Assembly (NCBI GenBank): GCA_015494775.1
Contig: WGAP01000149.1
Coordinates: 1-20,907, forward strand
DNA length: 20,907 bases
Origin: Flavobacteriales bacterium
Lineage (GTDB): Bacteria; Bacteroidota; Bacteroidia; Flavobacteriales; Flavobacteriaceae
Reading direction: 5' to 3'
Shown here: positions 7,254 through 15,034 of the stretch, piece after piece
Layout: each line of letters begins with the position of its first letter
How positions within the stretch are numbered: the first letter of the stretch is position 1
Made by a program: the position numbers and the translations under genes
Notes under the pieces: generated by a model
Seen by the model: only the letters and a program-made list of their open reading frames with translations
Told to the model about the DNA's origin: nothing
Databases searched by the model: none

Positions 7254-9671
7254 TTACTTAAACAAAGATTGGATTTGTTCCAAGGTGATTTTTTCCGGGT
7301 CGGCATCCCGCGGCAGCATTTTTCGCTTACCGTCGGGCCCGTAGGCATAAAGCCGTCCGTAGCCGCCTTTGCGCACCGAAAAACCTCCGTCGAAAGTGCG
7401 CAAGGTGTTTTTTCTGTCCTTTTCTTCCTTGGCCTTGATCAATTCGCGGATGTCTTCCTCGGTCAAGGAAGCGGGATCGGTATTTCGCGGAATGGGAATG
7501 TTCATGTTATTCCACTTCAAATAACGCCCGTAGCGGCCCGAAGCCATCACCACGGGATGCCCGTCGATTTCGGCCAAGGGCTTATCGGCCTGTTGTTTTT
7601 GCTGAACAATTGCCTGGGCATCGTCGGCCGTCATTCGGAGCACATCCACATGCTTGGGCACATTATAAAATTTACCGCGAAAACGCACATAAGGCCCGTA
7701 TTTACCGATACCCAACACCATATCCTCTCCGTCCATTTGTCCGATAACCTTGGGCAAAGACAACAGGGCAACGGCTTGTTCCAAAGTTATATCCATCAAG
7801 CTCATTCCGGGCAAAAGCGAAGCATATTTGGGTTTTTTGCCTTGCAAACTTTCGCCCATTTGAATCATCGGGCCATAAGGACCGAATTTGGCATAAACCT
7901 TCTCACCCGTTTCGGGATGCGTGCCCAAAAAACGTTCGCCCTTGGCGCGTTTGCTTTCGGCCTCCACCTTAGTTACGACGGGAGCAAATGCTTCGTAAAA
8001 TACCCGTATGGGCTCGTGCCAATCCTTTTCGCCGCGTGCTACCTTGTCGAATTCTTCCTCCACATTGGCCGTAAAGCGGTAATCCATAATATCGGAAAAA
8101 TGCTCGGTCAGGAAATCGGTTACGATAAATCCCATATCCGTAGGAAGCAATTTGTTTTTCTCGGCACCGTAACGTTCCTTGGTTTTTTGTTCGGTAATTT
8201 TCCCGTCCTGCAAACGAATTTGCAAAACGCTACGCGTTTTGGCCGGTACGGATTTGCGTTCCACATAACCGCGACGTTGAATGGTGGAAATAATGGGTGC
8301 ATAGGTCGAAGGCCGTCCAATACCCAGTTCTTCCAACTTACGCACAAGCGCCGCCTCGGTATAACGCACGGGCGGGCGGCTGTATTTTTGCATCGCCGTA
8401 AATTGAACAGGCGTCAATTTTTCGCCTTTTTCGACCTTGAATATTTGTTGTTCTTCGTCGGTATCTTCGGTTTTATACAATTTCATAAAACCGTCGAACA
8501 AAATCACCTTTCCTTTGGCCTTGAAAAGGGCTTTGTCCTTGTCGTTGGCAATGTTTACGGTGGTAAATTCCAATTCCGCGGGCTTCATTTGCGAAGCCAG
8601 GGTGCGTTTCCAAATCAATTGATACAATTTCAAGGCATCGCGGTCCAATGCCGGCGCTTCGTTGTCGAACGAGGTAGGACGAATGGCCTCGTGGGCTTCC
8701 TGGGCGTTTTTGGATTTGGTTTTGTATTGGAACGGGCGCGAATATTCCTTGCCGAATTTAGCTATAATGGTTTGCTTGGCTTTGGTCAAGGCCTCGTCCG
8801 AAAGGTGAACACTGTCGGTTCGCATATAGGTAATCAACCCGTTTTCGTAAAGAAACTGGGCGATTTGCATGGTTTTGCTCACGCTAAATCCGTAGAGTCG
8901 CGACGCCTCCTGCTGCAAAGTCGAAGTAGTAAAAGGCGGCGGCGGCGTTTTTTTGCCGGGTTTTTTCTCAATCGAACCAACCGCAAAATCGGCATCTTTG
9001 ATTTTTTCGAAATAATCTTTGACTTCTTGGTCCGTCTTAAATTCCTTTTCTAAACCGGCTTGAATCTTTTCGCCCGAATCTTTGGTAAATTCCCCCGACA
9101 CCCGAAAGGCGTACTTCGATTTGAACGATCTGATTTCCTTTTCGCGTTCCACAATCAAACGAACCGCTACCGATTGCACGCGTCCGGCCGATAAACCGCG
9201 CTTGACTTTTTTCCACAAAACGGGCGAAAGCTTATAACCCACCAAACGGTCCAACACCCGGCGGGCTTGCTGCGCATTGACCAAATTTTGGTTGATGTCT
9301 CTGGGCGAACGTACCGCCTCGGTGATGGCCTTTTTGGTGATTTCGTGAAAAACGATTCGCTTGGCCTTATCGTCCAATTTCAGGAAATTTTTCAAGTGCC
9401 AGGCAATGGCCTCCCCTTCGCGGTCTTCATCGCTTGCGAGTAATACTTGCTCGGCTTTGCCCGCCAATTGTTTGAGTTGATTTACAACCTTTTTTTTGTC
9501 TTTGGGAATAATGTATTGCGGCTCGAAACTTTTCAAATCCACCCCCATCCGGTCCTCGGGCAAATCGGCAATATGCCCGTAGGACGAAGCCACGTCATAA
9601 TCCTTGCCCAAATATTTTTTGATGGTCTTGGCCTTGGAAGGCGATTCGACAATGAGTAATTTTTTGGCCAT
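7254..9671 (-). CDS. topA: DNA topoisomerase I (type IA)
   Basis: Topoisomerase I relaxes negative supercoils by cutting and rejoining one DNA strand. The 805-residue product begins with a TOPRIM domain: KKLLIVESPSKAKTIKKYLG at 3-22 and the metal-binding SDEDREGEAIAW at 80-91. The catalytic tyrosine is Tyr282 in GLITYMRTDSVHLS. A further conserved block is RGLSAGRVQSVAVRLIVERE (158-177). The C-terminus lacks the four-cysteine zinc fingers of E. coli TopA. Instead it has repeated topoisomerase C-terminal modules such as YAKFGPYGPMIQMG, IGKYGPYVRFRGKFYNVP, ASGRYGRYLKWNN and VRKGGYGRLYAYGPDG, the usual Bacteroidota form. It follows the gldJ terminator and is the first gene of the run leading into gldKLMN. 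Confidence 0.98.
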   Translation of the reverse strand: MAKKLLIVESPSKAKTIKKYLGKDYDVASSYGHIADLPEDRMGVDLKSFEPQYIIPKDKKKVVNQLKQLAGKAEQVLLASDEDREGEAIAWHLKNFLKLDDKAKRIVFHEITKKAITEAVRSPRDINQNLVNAQQARRVLDRLVGYKLSPVLWKKVKRGLSAGRVQSVAVRLIVEREKEIRSFKSKYAFRVSGEFTKDSGEKIQAGLEKEFKTDQEVKDYFEKIKDADFAVGSIEKKPGKKTPPPPFTTSTLQQEASRLYGFSVSKTMQIAQFLYENGLITYMRTDSVHLSDEALTKAKQTIIAKFGKEYSRPFQYKTKSKNAQEAHEAIRPTSFDNEAPALDRDALKLYQLIWKRTLASQMKPAELEFTTVNIANDKDKALFKAKGKVILFDGFMKLYKTEDTDEEQQIFKVEKGEKLTPVQFTAMQKYSRPPVRYTEAALVRKLEELGIGRPSTYAPIISTIQRRGYVERKSVPAKTRSVLQIRLQDGKITEQKTKERYGAEKNKLLPTDMGFIVTDFLTEHFSDIMDYRFTANVEEEFDKVARGEKDWHEPIRVFYEAFAPVVTKVEAESKRAKGERFLGTHPETGEKVYAKFGPYGPMIQMGESLQGKKPKYASLLPGMSLMDITLEQAVALLSLPKVIGQMDGEDMVLGIGKYGPYVRFRGKFYNVPKHVDVLRMTADDAQAIVQQKQQADKPLAEIDGHPVVMASGRYGRYLKWNNMNIPIPRNTDPASLTEEDIRELIKAKEEKDRKNTLRTFDGGFSVRKGGYGRLYAYGPDGKRKMLPRDADPEKITLEQIQSLFK

Positions 9672-9706
9672 AGTAATCCTGTCAAGTTAAAGAAACGGGG
9701 TTATAA

Positions 9707-9738
9707 GGAAAAAACCGAGCTTTTTGCAAAGCCCGGTT
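9707..9738 (-). terminator. Intrinsic terminator after gldJ
   Basis: An 11-bp stem (9713-9723 with 9728-9738), with one G-U pair in the minus-strand RNA, closes over a four-base loop and is followed by six T. It lies between the gldJ stop (9753) and the topA start (9671), so gldJ is a separate transcription unit. The plus strand also reads CTTTTT after the stem, but no gene runs into it from that side. Confidence 0.85.
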
Positions 9739-9752
9739 CTTTTTCGTCTAAA

Positions 9753-11414
9753 TTAGTGAGCCGGTCTTCGGTACGACTTGGCAATGGTCTTGCGCCCGAA
9801 GCGCGACATGGCACAACGGAATCCGATGTCGTTGGTGGAAAGATATTGCGGCAAGAAACGACGCTTGGAAGGTTGCAACCAGTAGGCGCGGTCTTTCCAC
9901 GAACCGCCTTTGTAAACGCGAACTTCGTTGTCAATCAAAGTGGTGCGGTTGTTGCTGCGGTCGAATTCACGAACCATTTTCCATTGCCCATTGATGGAAT
10001 CCATATAAATGCGGTGTACCGGCGCATTGTACATACGCTTTTTGGTATCACCGGCCAAGGTGGTGGAATCCTCGGTAAAGTAACGGGACGATTGAATGTC
10101 GCCGTCCATATAGTCGCGGTTGTCGGCTCGGAAAAAGTTTTGACGCAAGTACAATTCTTTTTCGTCCACCAATTTGGTGGCGGGAGCGCCCGGCAATGCC
10201 TTATAAACAATCTTGCCGTTGGACAAGGTGTCGAAAGGAATACTGTCGGGGGTTATGACCACCAAATTACCGTCGGCATCAAAGGCCTTTTTGGTATAAA
10301 TATTTCCGCGGAAATAATTGAAATCGCTTTGTTGGTCGTCGATGATAGGACGATAAACATCGGCCACCCATTCGTTTACGTTTCCGGCCATATCATAGAG
10401 CCCGAAATCATTGGGCGGATAGGTTTTGACCGGCGCAGTAATGTCGGCCGCATCGTCCGACCATCCGGCCAATCCGCTGTAATCACCGTCCGACATTTTG
10501 AAGTTGGCCAATTCCTTACCGCGGTTGCGTCCGCGTCCCAAGTACCGGGTAGCCGTTCCTTTCCAAGGATAAATATTACGGTTTTCCAAGCGGTTGTACG
10601 AACGGTTGCCAATGTCGGCCTTGGCGGCATATTCCCATTCGGCCTCGGTAGGGAGCCGGTATTTGGGATAGATGATGCCGGTGGAAATATTGGCCACATC
10701 CATACGTTCTTCTTTGCCGTCTTTGGTGCGCACTTTACGCACGGGAATATATTCGGTATTGCCGCCGAAAACCTGACCCGGATCGGTCAAGTAGGTTTGC
10801 GTGTTGAACGTGCCGTCGGCCGATTCGTTATAGATGGCATCTCGTTTCAGCTTTCCGCTACGAATCAGGCGCATTTCGTTTACGCGATCGGTGCGCCAGT
10901 TGGCATATTGCACCGCTTGCACCCAATTCACACCCACCACAGGATATTCGGCATAGGCAGGGTGGCGCAAATAATTCACCACCAAATCTTCCGAATAACT
11001 CAGCGGCGAACGCCAAACCAAAGTATCGGGCAATGCACCTTGATAAATTTGACGAAATTTGGGATCATCCTGCGGAAAAACGCGTTTGAGCCAATCCAAA
11101 TATTCCAAATACATCATATTGGTTACCTCGGTCTCATCCATATAAAAGGATTGGATGTGCATTTCTCGCGGCATCGAATTCCATTCGTGCATAATATCAT
11201 CTCCGCGATCGCCCATCGTAAAGGTTCCCCCTTCGATAAACACAAGTCCCGGAGCAAATCCTTGGTCCTGAAAATGCGTGTTATACTGAAAACCTCCGCG
11301 CGGGTCGTTGATGGGCATCCCCGTGGCACGGGAAACATTTTTGTTGGAGCAGGATTGCAATCCCGCAAGCAACAAACCGAGGCCCAAAAGCTTAATGAAA
11401 CCGGTATATTTCAT
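9753..11414 (-). CDS. gldJ: Gliding motility / T9SS lipoprotein GldJ
   Basis: GldJ is an outer-membrane lipoprotein needed for gliding and for stability of other Gld proteins, including GldK. The product from the ATG at 11414 is 553 residues, close to Flavobacterium GldJ. It has a lipoprotein signal with lipobox LQSC (19-22). The SUMF1/FGE-like fold shows LVFIEGGTFTMGDRGDD, YMDETEVTNMMYLEYLDW, YPVVGVNWVQAVQYANW, YRLPTEAEWEYAAKAD, GNVNEWVADVYRP, VYKGGSWKDRAYWLQP and DIGFRCAMSR. The long insert after VNWVQAVQYANW and the C-terminal RFGRKTIAKSYRRPAH tail distinguish it from GldK. An upstream in-frame ATG at 11453 is rejected because it overlaps the -7 element and precedes the signal peptide. Placement directly upstream of topA and gldKLMN fits a shared role. 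Confidence 0.93.
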   Translation of the reverse strand: MKYTGFIKLLGLGLLLAGLQSCSNKNVSRATGMPINDPRGGFQYNTHFQDQGFAPGLVFIEGGTFTMGDRGDDIMHEWNSMPREMHIQSFYMDETEVTNMMYLEYLDWLKRVFPQDDPKFRQIYQGALPDTLVWRSPLSYSEDLVVNYLRHPAYAEYPVVGVNWVQAVQYANWRTDRVNEMRLIRSGKLKRDAIYNESADGTFNTQTYLTDPGQVFGGNTEYIPVRKVRTKDGKEERMDVANISTGIIYPKYRLPTEAEWEYAAKADIGNRSYNRLENRNIYPWKGTATRYLGRGRNRGKELANFKMSDGDYSGLAGWSDDAADITAPVKTYPPNDFGLYDMAGNVNEWVADVYRPIIDDQQSDFNYFRGNIYTKKAFDADGNLVVITPDSIPFDTLSNGKIVYKALPGAPATKLVDEKELYLRQNFFRADNRDYMDGDIQSSRYFTEDSTTLAGDTKKRMYNAPVHRIYMDSINGQWKMVREFDRSNNRTTLIDNEVRVYKGGSWKDRAYWLQPSKRRFLPQYLSTNDIGFRCAMSRFGRKTIAKSYRRPAH

Positions 11415-11450
11415 AATGTATAGATATATTTTTGTCTTTTTTTCCGTGTG

Positions 11451-11458
11451 CAAATATA
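11451..11458 (-). promoter_or_regulatory. -7 promoter element of gldJ
   Basis: TATATTTG on the minus strand is an exact match to TAnnTTTG, 36 nt before the gldJ ATG, implying a leader of about 30 nt. A TTTC about 21 nt further upstream is a weak candidate -33 box. The element supports 11414 as the start codon. Confidence 0.65.
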
Positions 11459-11486
11459 TGTATTTTTATATACACATCCGAAAAGC

Positions 11487-11504
11487 CCGAAAAACTTTTT
11501 TCGG
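11487..11504 (-). terminator. AT-rich hairpin between the ABC permease and gldJ
   Basis: The sequence folds as a 7-8 bp stem (CCGAAAA with TTTTCGG) with a tiny loop, 17 nt past the permease stop. Beyond the stem the minus strand reads GCTTTTCGG, so the T-tract is short and the stem is mostly A-T. It could be a weak terminator for the permease transcript. Confidence 0.35.
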
Positions 11505-11520
11505 AACATTAACGAAAAAA

Positions 11521-12795
11521 TCACTTCCTTATTGCATCAATGGGATGCAAACGCGAGGCCTGCCAGGCCGGAAAAAAGCCCGCCACCACGCCCGTAAGCG
11601 CCGAAATCAACAAGCCCTTCAAAATCTGCGATTGCCGGTAAATCAACACAAAATCCGCGGCATGCGCATTGAACACCTTGACGATGAACAACACCAAAAC
11701 CAAACCCAATATTCCGCCCACCAAAGCCAAAATAACCGCTTCGAGCAAAAATTCCGCCAGAATAAATCCCCGCTTGGCGCCCAAGGCCTTTTGAATGCCT
11801 ATTTCGCGCGTGCGCTCCTTCACCGACACAAACATAATATTGGCAATGCCGAACGCTCCCACCAACAGCGAAAAACCGCCCAATATCCATCCGGCCAAGT
11901 TCAATACACGCATACTGCGCTTTACCATATCTTTCAGGAAATCAATGTTGTTGATATAAAAATTACTCTTTTCGCCGGGCTTCAACTTCCTGTAATTACG
12001 TAGCAACACCTCGATGCGGCCTTTCAAATCCTCCAAGGTGGCCTCCGAAGCCGGCTTGACCATAATGGTGGTATAAAACCTGCGCTGTCCGCCCGGCACC
12101 AATTTGCGCATGGTCAAATAGGGCACAAAAACCTTGTTGTTGGCCGGATTAACGGTTACCATGCCGCCTTCCTTTTGAAAAACCCCGATAACCTTGATTT
12201 TCTTCCCGCCGATTTGGATGTACTTTCCCAAAGGATTTTCCCCGCCGAACAAGGCATCGGCCACATCCCAACCTATCACCGCCACCGGCAGGCCTTTTTC
12301 ACGTTCCAAGGCATTGTAAAACCGCCCCTTGTCCAGGTCGAAACTCATGATGCGGAAAATATTCCCCGCATCGCCCAGGAGCGAAGCCCGCACCTTTTCT
12401 TTCCCGTATTTGACGGCCATCCCCGGCACCACCATCCTGAAATTCAACTCGTCATAGAGCGTCGAATCCAATTTGCGTTGCAAAAAACGATATTCCTCGT
12501 AAGACGGCTTACGCATCCGCCGGATTTTGGCCCAGGGCTGATTGCCCATATTCTTGTAGTCGAACCTGTCTATATATAAGGTATTGTTGCCGAACTTACG
12601 CAAGGAATGAATCAAATAATTTTGCAACGAATCCACACCCACCAAAATGCTCACCACCGAAAAAATCCCAATACTCACCCCCAGCAGCGACAGGGAAGTG
12701 CGCAGCAGGTTGAGCTTCAAGGTGCGGCCCGTCAGGCGGATGACTTCCAAAAAAGCATCCCAACGCACGCGTAAATATGTCAGCAACTTATTCAT
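11521..12795 (-). CDS. ABC transporter permease, MacB/FtsX type
   Basis: The 424-residue inner-membrane protein has the MacB architecture. A first transmembrane helix (about 35-53, SLSLLGVSIGIFSVVSILV) precedes a long periplasmic core (about 60-290). An FtsX-like domain with three helices follows (about 300-424). Diagnostic stretches are VSVKERTREIGIQKALGAKRGFI, the usual coupling segment after TM2, and FFPAWQASRLHPIDAIRK at the C-terminus. Such permeases work with a cytoplasmic ATPase and often a periplasmic adaptor to export lipoproteins, peptides or drugs. Neither partner is encoded beside this gene, so the substrate cannot be inferred. It has its own promoter element and lies between repeat copy B and gldJ. 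Confidence 0.92.
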   Translation of the reverse strand: MNKLLTYLRVRWDAFLEVIRLTGRTLKLNLLRTSLSLLGVSIGIFSVVSILVGVDSLQNYLIHSLRKFGNNTLYIDRFDYKNMGNQPWAKIRRMRKPSYEEYRFLQRKLDSTLYDELNFRMVVPGMAVKYGKEKVRASLLGDAGNIFRIMSFDLDKGRFYNALEREKGLPVAVIGWDVADALFGGENPLGKYIQIGGKKIKVIGVFQKEGGMVTVNPANNKVFVPYLTMRKLVPGGQRRFYTTIMVKPASEATLEDLKGRIEVLLRNYRKLKPGEKSNFYINNIDFLKDMVKRSMRVLNLAGWILGGFSLLVGAFGIANIMFVSVKERTREIGIQKALGAKRGFILAEFLLEAVILALVGGILGLVLVLFIVKVFNAHAADFVLIYRQSQILKGLLISALTGVVAGFFPAWQASRLHPIDAIRK

Positions 12796-12829
12796 CGTTT
12801 GCCGCCGGTTTTTTCGGAATACAATTTAG

Positions 12830-12837
12830 CAAAAATA
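12830..12837 (-). promoter_or_regulatory. -7 promoter element of the ABC permease gene
   Basis: TATTTTTG on the minus strand matches TAnnTTTG exactly and lies 35 nt before the permease ATG. No TTTG is seen about 20 nt upstream; the T-run of repeat copy B begins slightly further up. Confidence 0.55.
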
Positions 12838-12860
12838 TCTTGCCGGTTCAGGGATTTTAT

Positions 12861-13047
12861 TTTTTTTGGGGCGTGTCCCTCGCGCCCTTCGGGCGCTCGG
12901 GAAACCGGCCCTCCGCTACAATGTGGCTCGGGCACGCCGGTTTTTGTAACGCCGGCGGCGTGGTCTCTTGCGCTGCGAGCCCCCGCCGCCGGCACAAAAA
13001 AGGCGTCGTGCCCTTCGCCCCATTACCGCTCGGTCTGGCACGCGATA
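12861..13047 (+). repeat. GC-rich palindromic dispersed repeat, copy B (diverged)
   Basis: This GC-rich block separates the permease from the AT-rich endonuclease gene. It begins with a T-run then GGGGCGTG, as copy C begins with a T-run then GGGGGGCGCC. It contains CCGGCCCTCCGCT, a diverged form of the CCGGGCTGTCCGCT core of copies A and C. Inside are a perfect 6-bp hairpin (12882-12887 with 12891-12896, TTC loop) and a large imperfect hairpin spanning 12930-13013. There is no credible coding sequence on either strand. Membership in the same family as A and C is inferred from layout plus the short core. Confidence 0.6.
12930..13013. repeat. Long nested inverted repeat inside copy B
   Basis: Three stacked arms pair around one centre: GGGCACG (12930-12936) with CGTGCCC (13007-13013), TTTTTGT (12941-12947) with ACAAAAA (12994-13000), and GCCGGCGGCG (12951-12960) with CGCCGCCGGC (12984-12993). 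The unpaired gaps between the arms are short. The structure could extrude as a cruciform or fold as RNA, and is reminiscent of REP or MITE-type palindromes. Confidence 0.7.
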
Positions 13048-13070
13048 CATTAAAATTAAAAGGAATTAAA

Positions 13071-14123
13071 TTACATTTCGGCCTTAATATCATCTATTAA
13101 TTTAGACAAAGGCCGAACATAATTTTGCAAGCCAACATGCCTACTTGCGCGCAACAATATTCTACTATCATCCGGCAAATAAAATACATGCCTTTGACTA
13201 CCCAAACGGGTCAATTTATCATCGGATAAGTCTTCGTCGTAAACCAAAATATGGTATAATTGTTTAATCTTGTAATTGCTCAATATTTGTGCTTCGGCAC
13301 TACTGAGTTGTTTCCATCTTTCCCTTATTGTGCGCTTGCATGATATGCCAATAAACCATTTATCCTTTGTTTTTATCCACTTATCCACTTCAATATCCGC
13401 TCTAAAATGTTCCGGCCCTTGACTTGAAGGTATTTTATAAAAATCTAAAATAAATGATGTTACATCTTCAAGACTACCTCCTGCCCTTGTTTTACGTTTT
13501 TGAGCAACTCTTCGTTCAAATTCCTGCACAAAAGCGGTATAAACAATATCTTTATCATGCGGTGTAAAAGGATATTCCTGTTCCAAAATAATACGAAGCG
13601 CTCCGAATGCTCTTACAATTTCCATTCGCTCAGCCGTAAGAGATCCTTTTACACCCAAATCGTCCCACAACTTAACCACCAACCCCAATCCTTTTTCACC
13701 ATGTTTTTTAAGATAAGCACGAGCAATATCTTGGGCAAAAATTTTATCATCACTTGGAACATTTGCCAGAGCATTATTAATTGGAAGCATAATATGATCA
13801 CAAGTAAAAAGAAACACCTCCATCTCTATGGAAGTTGTTATTTCTTTTTCTAAATCTGTTATTAAATGTTCTATACGTTTTATCCTCGAACGTGCACGGC
13901 TAAATCGTTCTTTTAAAATTTGAGAAAGCACTTCTTTTTGAAGGGTCAAAATTTCCAGATCAGACAAATCAGTTGCACTCTCTTTTATAGTCTTTAAAGA
14001 TGCCGAAAGATATGATATCAATTTACTGTCTTTCCCAATACCGCCATATTTATCGGTATTAATTAGCATCCGTGCAAACCAATAGGTTTTATGCCAAGGG
14101 CTTAAATTATTTATGTTGGACAT
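13071..14123 (-). CDS. Type II restriction endonuclease (PD-(D/E)xK type), specificity unknown
   Basis: The 350-residue protein is probably the nuclease partner of the methyltransferase directly upstream. The C-terminal half shows a likely restriction-nuclease core. TRAGGSLEDVTSFIL (212-226) resembles the RAGxSLE helix seen before the active site in EcoRII-C-like enzymes. It is followed by ADIEVDKW (242-249) and WFIGISCKRT (256-265). Asp247 and Lys263 would be active-site residues, with Ser261 in place of the usual acidic residue, a variation known in some type II enzymes. The N-terminal half is helical, with a coiled-coil-like stretch around 55-105. The ATG at 14123 overlaps the methyltransferase end by 17 nt; a TTG two codons earlier is possible. 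The gene is clearly AT-richer than its neighbours. I do not recognise the target site. Confidence 0.7.
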   Translation of the reverse strand: MSNINNLSPWHKTYWFARMLINTDKYGGIGKDSKLISYLSASLKTIKESATDLSDLEILTLQKEVLSQILKERFSRARSRIKRIEHLITDLEKEITTSIEMEVFLFTCDHIMLPINNALANVPSDDKIFAQDIARAYLKKHGEKGLGLVVKLWDDLGVKGSLTAERMEIVRAFGALRIILEQEYPFTPHDKDIVYTAFVQEFERRVAQKRKTRAGGSLEDVTSFILDFYKIPSSQGPEHFRADIEVDKWIKTKDKWFIGISCKRTIRERWKQLSSAEAQILSNYKIKQLYHILVYDEDLSDDKLTRLGSQRHVFYLPDDSRILLRASRHVGLQNYVRPLSKLIDDIKAEM

Positions 14124-14868
14124 TATCAAAATTAAATTTTAGTTCGGTCAAATATTCTTTAATCCTTTTATTAGCCATATCTACATATTCACGGGCAATT
14201 TCAATGCCAATAAAATTCCGTTTATATTTTAGTGCCGCAATAGCTGTTGTGCCCGAACCCATAAATGGGTCCAAAATAATTTGAGCAGTTGTTGACGATA
14301 CAATTCGCTCAATCAAACTCAAAGGGAACGGAGCCGGATGTGGATTTTTTGTTTCTTGCATGAATTCCCACACATCTCCATGTCGATTGGCCTTTGGAGC
14401 CAATTTAAATTTCTTTTTGGCTATCAAATAAATAACCTCATATGTTGGCAAAAAATAACCAGGATTAAAATTTATTCCACCTTTACGTTTCCATATTATT
14501 ATTTGACGTACAGGAAACCCAGACACAATATCCGATCTATCTTGTAATAATCCTCCTTGAACCCGCCATTTATGATTATAAAAAATTGCTCCGTCATCTT
14601 TAAGTAAACGCATCATTTCTGTTAAACAATCTCTTTGCCACTTTACGTATTCTTCATGTGGCATAGCATCATTATGCGTGGCATATCCGTGAACAAGCCG
14701 TGCATTTTGCCATTTACCTTTATTGGGATTTTTCAAACCATTACCAGTGGAGTTCTTTATATTGTAAGGCGGCGATGTTATGACCAAATCGATGCTTTTT
14801 TCAGGCATCGAACGCATAACTTCCAAACAATCGCCAGGGATAATTTTATTTAAAAATTTTTCAATCAA
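14107..14868 (-). CDS. DNA methyltransferase (beta-type N4-cytosine/N6-adenine) of a type II R-M system
   Basis: The enzyme methylates DNA at the restriction target using S-adenosylmethionine and so protects the host. Motif IV, TSPPYN (31-36), comes before motif I, DPFMGSGTTA (200-209), followed by FIGIEIAREYVDMA (219-232). That order marks a beta-class amino-methyltransferase; the SPPY form is more frequent in N4-cytosine enzymes but also occurs in N6-adenine ones. I place the start at the TTG at 14868 (253 residues), because AAGGAG lies 6 nt before it and an exact TAnnTTTG lies at 14893-14900. An in-frame ATG at 14919 would add 17 residues but falls upstream of the predicted transcript start. 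The gene overlaps the endonuclease gene, is AT-rich, and looks horizontally acquired. Confidence 0.9.
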   Translation of the reverse strand: MIEKFLNKIIPGDCLEVMRSMPEKSIDLVITSPPYNIKNSTGNGLKNPNKGKWQNARLVHGYATHNDAMPHEEYVKWQRDCLTEMMRLLKDDGAIFYNHKWRVQGGLLQDRSDIVSGFPVRQIIIWKRKGGINFNPGYFLPTYEVIYLIAKKKFKLAPKANRHGDVWEFMQETKNPHPAPFPLSLIERIVSSTTAQIILDPFMGSGTTAIAALKYKRNFIGIEIAREYVDMANKRIKEYLTELKFNFDNVQHK

Positions 14869-14874
14869 AATTTT

Positions 14875-14880
14875 CTCCTT
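14875..14880 (-). promoter_or_regulatory. Shine-Dalgarno deciding the methyltransferase TTG start
   Basis: AAGGAG on the minus strand lies 6 nt before the TTG at 14868. Strong ribosome binding sites are unusual in Bacteroidota, so this one supports both the TTG start and a foreign origin. Confidence 0.6.
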
Positions 14881-14892
14881 TTTGTAATAGCA

Positions 14893-14900
14893 CAAAATTA
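14893..14900 (-). promoter_or_regulatory. -7 promoter element of the R-M cassette
   Basis: TAATTTTG on the minus strand matches TAnnTTTG exactly. Transcription would begin about 14886, downstream of the ATG at 14919 and 18 nt before the TTG start. The surroundings are very AT-rich, which raises the chance of a random match. Confidence 0.5.
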
Positions 14901-14975
14901 ATAATAATTTGTTCGCCATAAAATTATTGTTTAAAAATACCTTTGTAAGATATTCCCAATCTGAATATACATATC

Positions 14976-15003
14976 AAAAAAAACCGCCCCCTTGCGGGAA
15001 CGG
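14976..15003 (-). terminator. Intrinsic terminator after rpmA
   Basis: An 8-bp stem (14984-14991 with 14996-15003, loop GCAA on the minus strand, two G-U pairs) is followed by eight T on the minus strand. It ends the rplU-rpmA transcript before the restriction-modification cassette. Confidence 0.9.
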
Positions 15004-15034
15004 CTTTATCTTTTCAAGTTAAAAAATACACTTG

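Noticed and set aside
7269..9053. 594-codon plus-strand frame antisense to topA
   Set aside because: topA is certain on the other strand. The antisense product is a phenylalanine/glycine/histidine-rich shadow without domain or promoter.
9756..11423. 555-codon plus-strand frame antisense to gldJ
   Set aside because: It mirrors gldJ almost exactly in extent, which is expected when the sense gene avoids certain codons. No start signal and no known motif.
12861..13047. Possible CRISPR or integron attC site in the palindromic block
   Set aside because: No regularly spaced direct repeats with unique spacers and no attC-type terminal core sites. It fits a REP/MITE-like element better.
12792..13100. 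Several overlapping 60-110-codon frames on both strands in repeat copy B
   Set aside because: They occur on both strands at once within palindromic DNA and give low-complexity products, so they are not genes.
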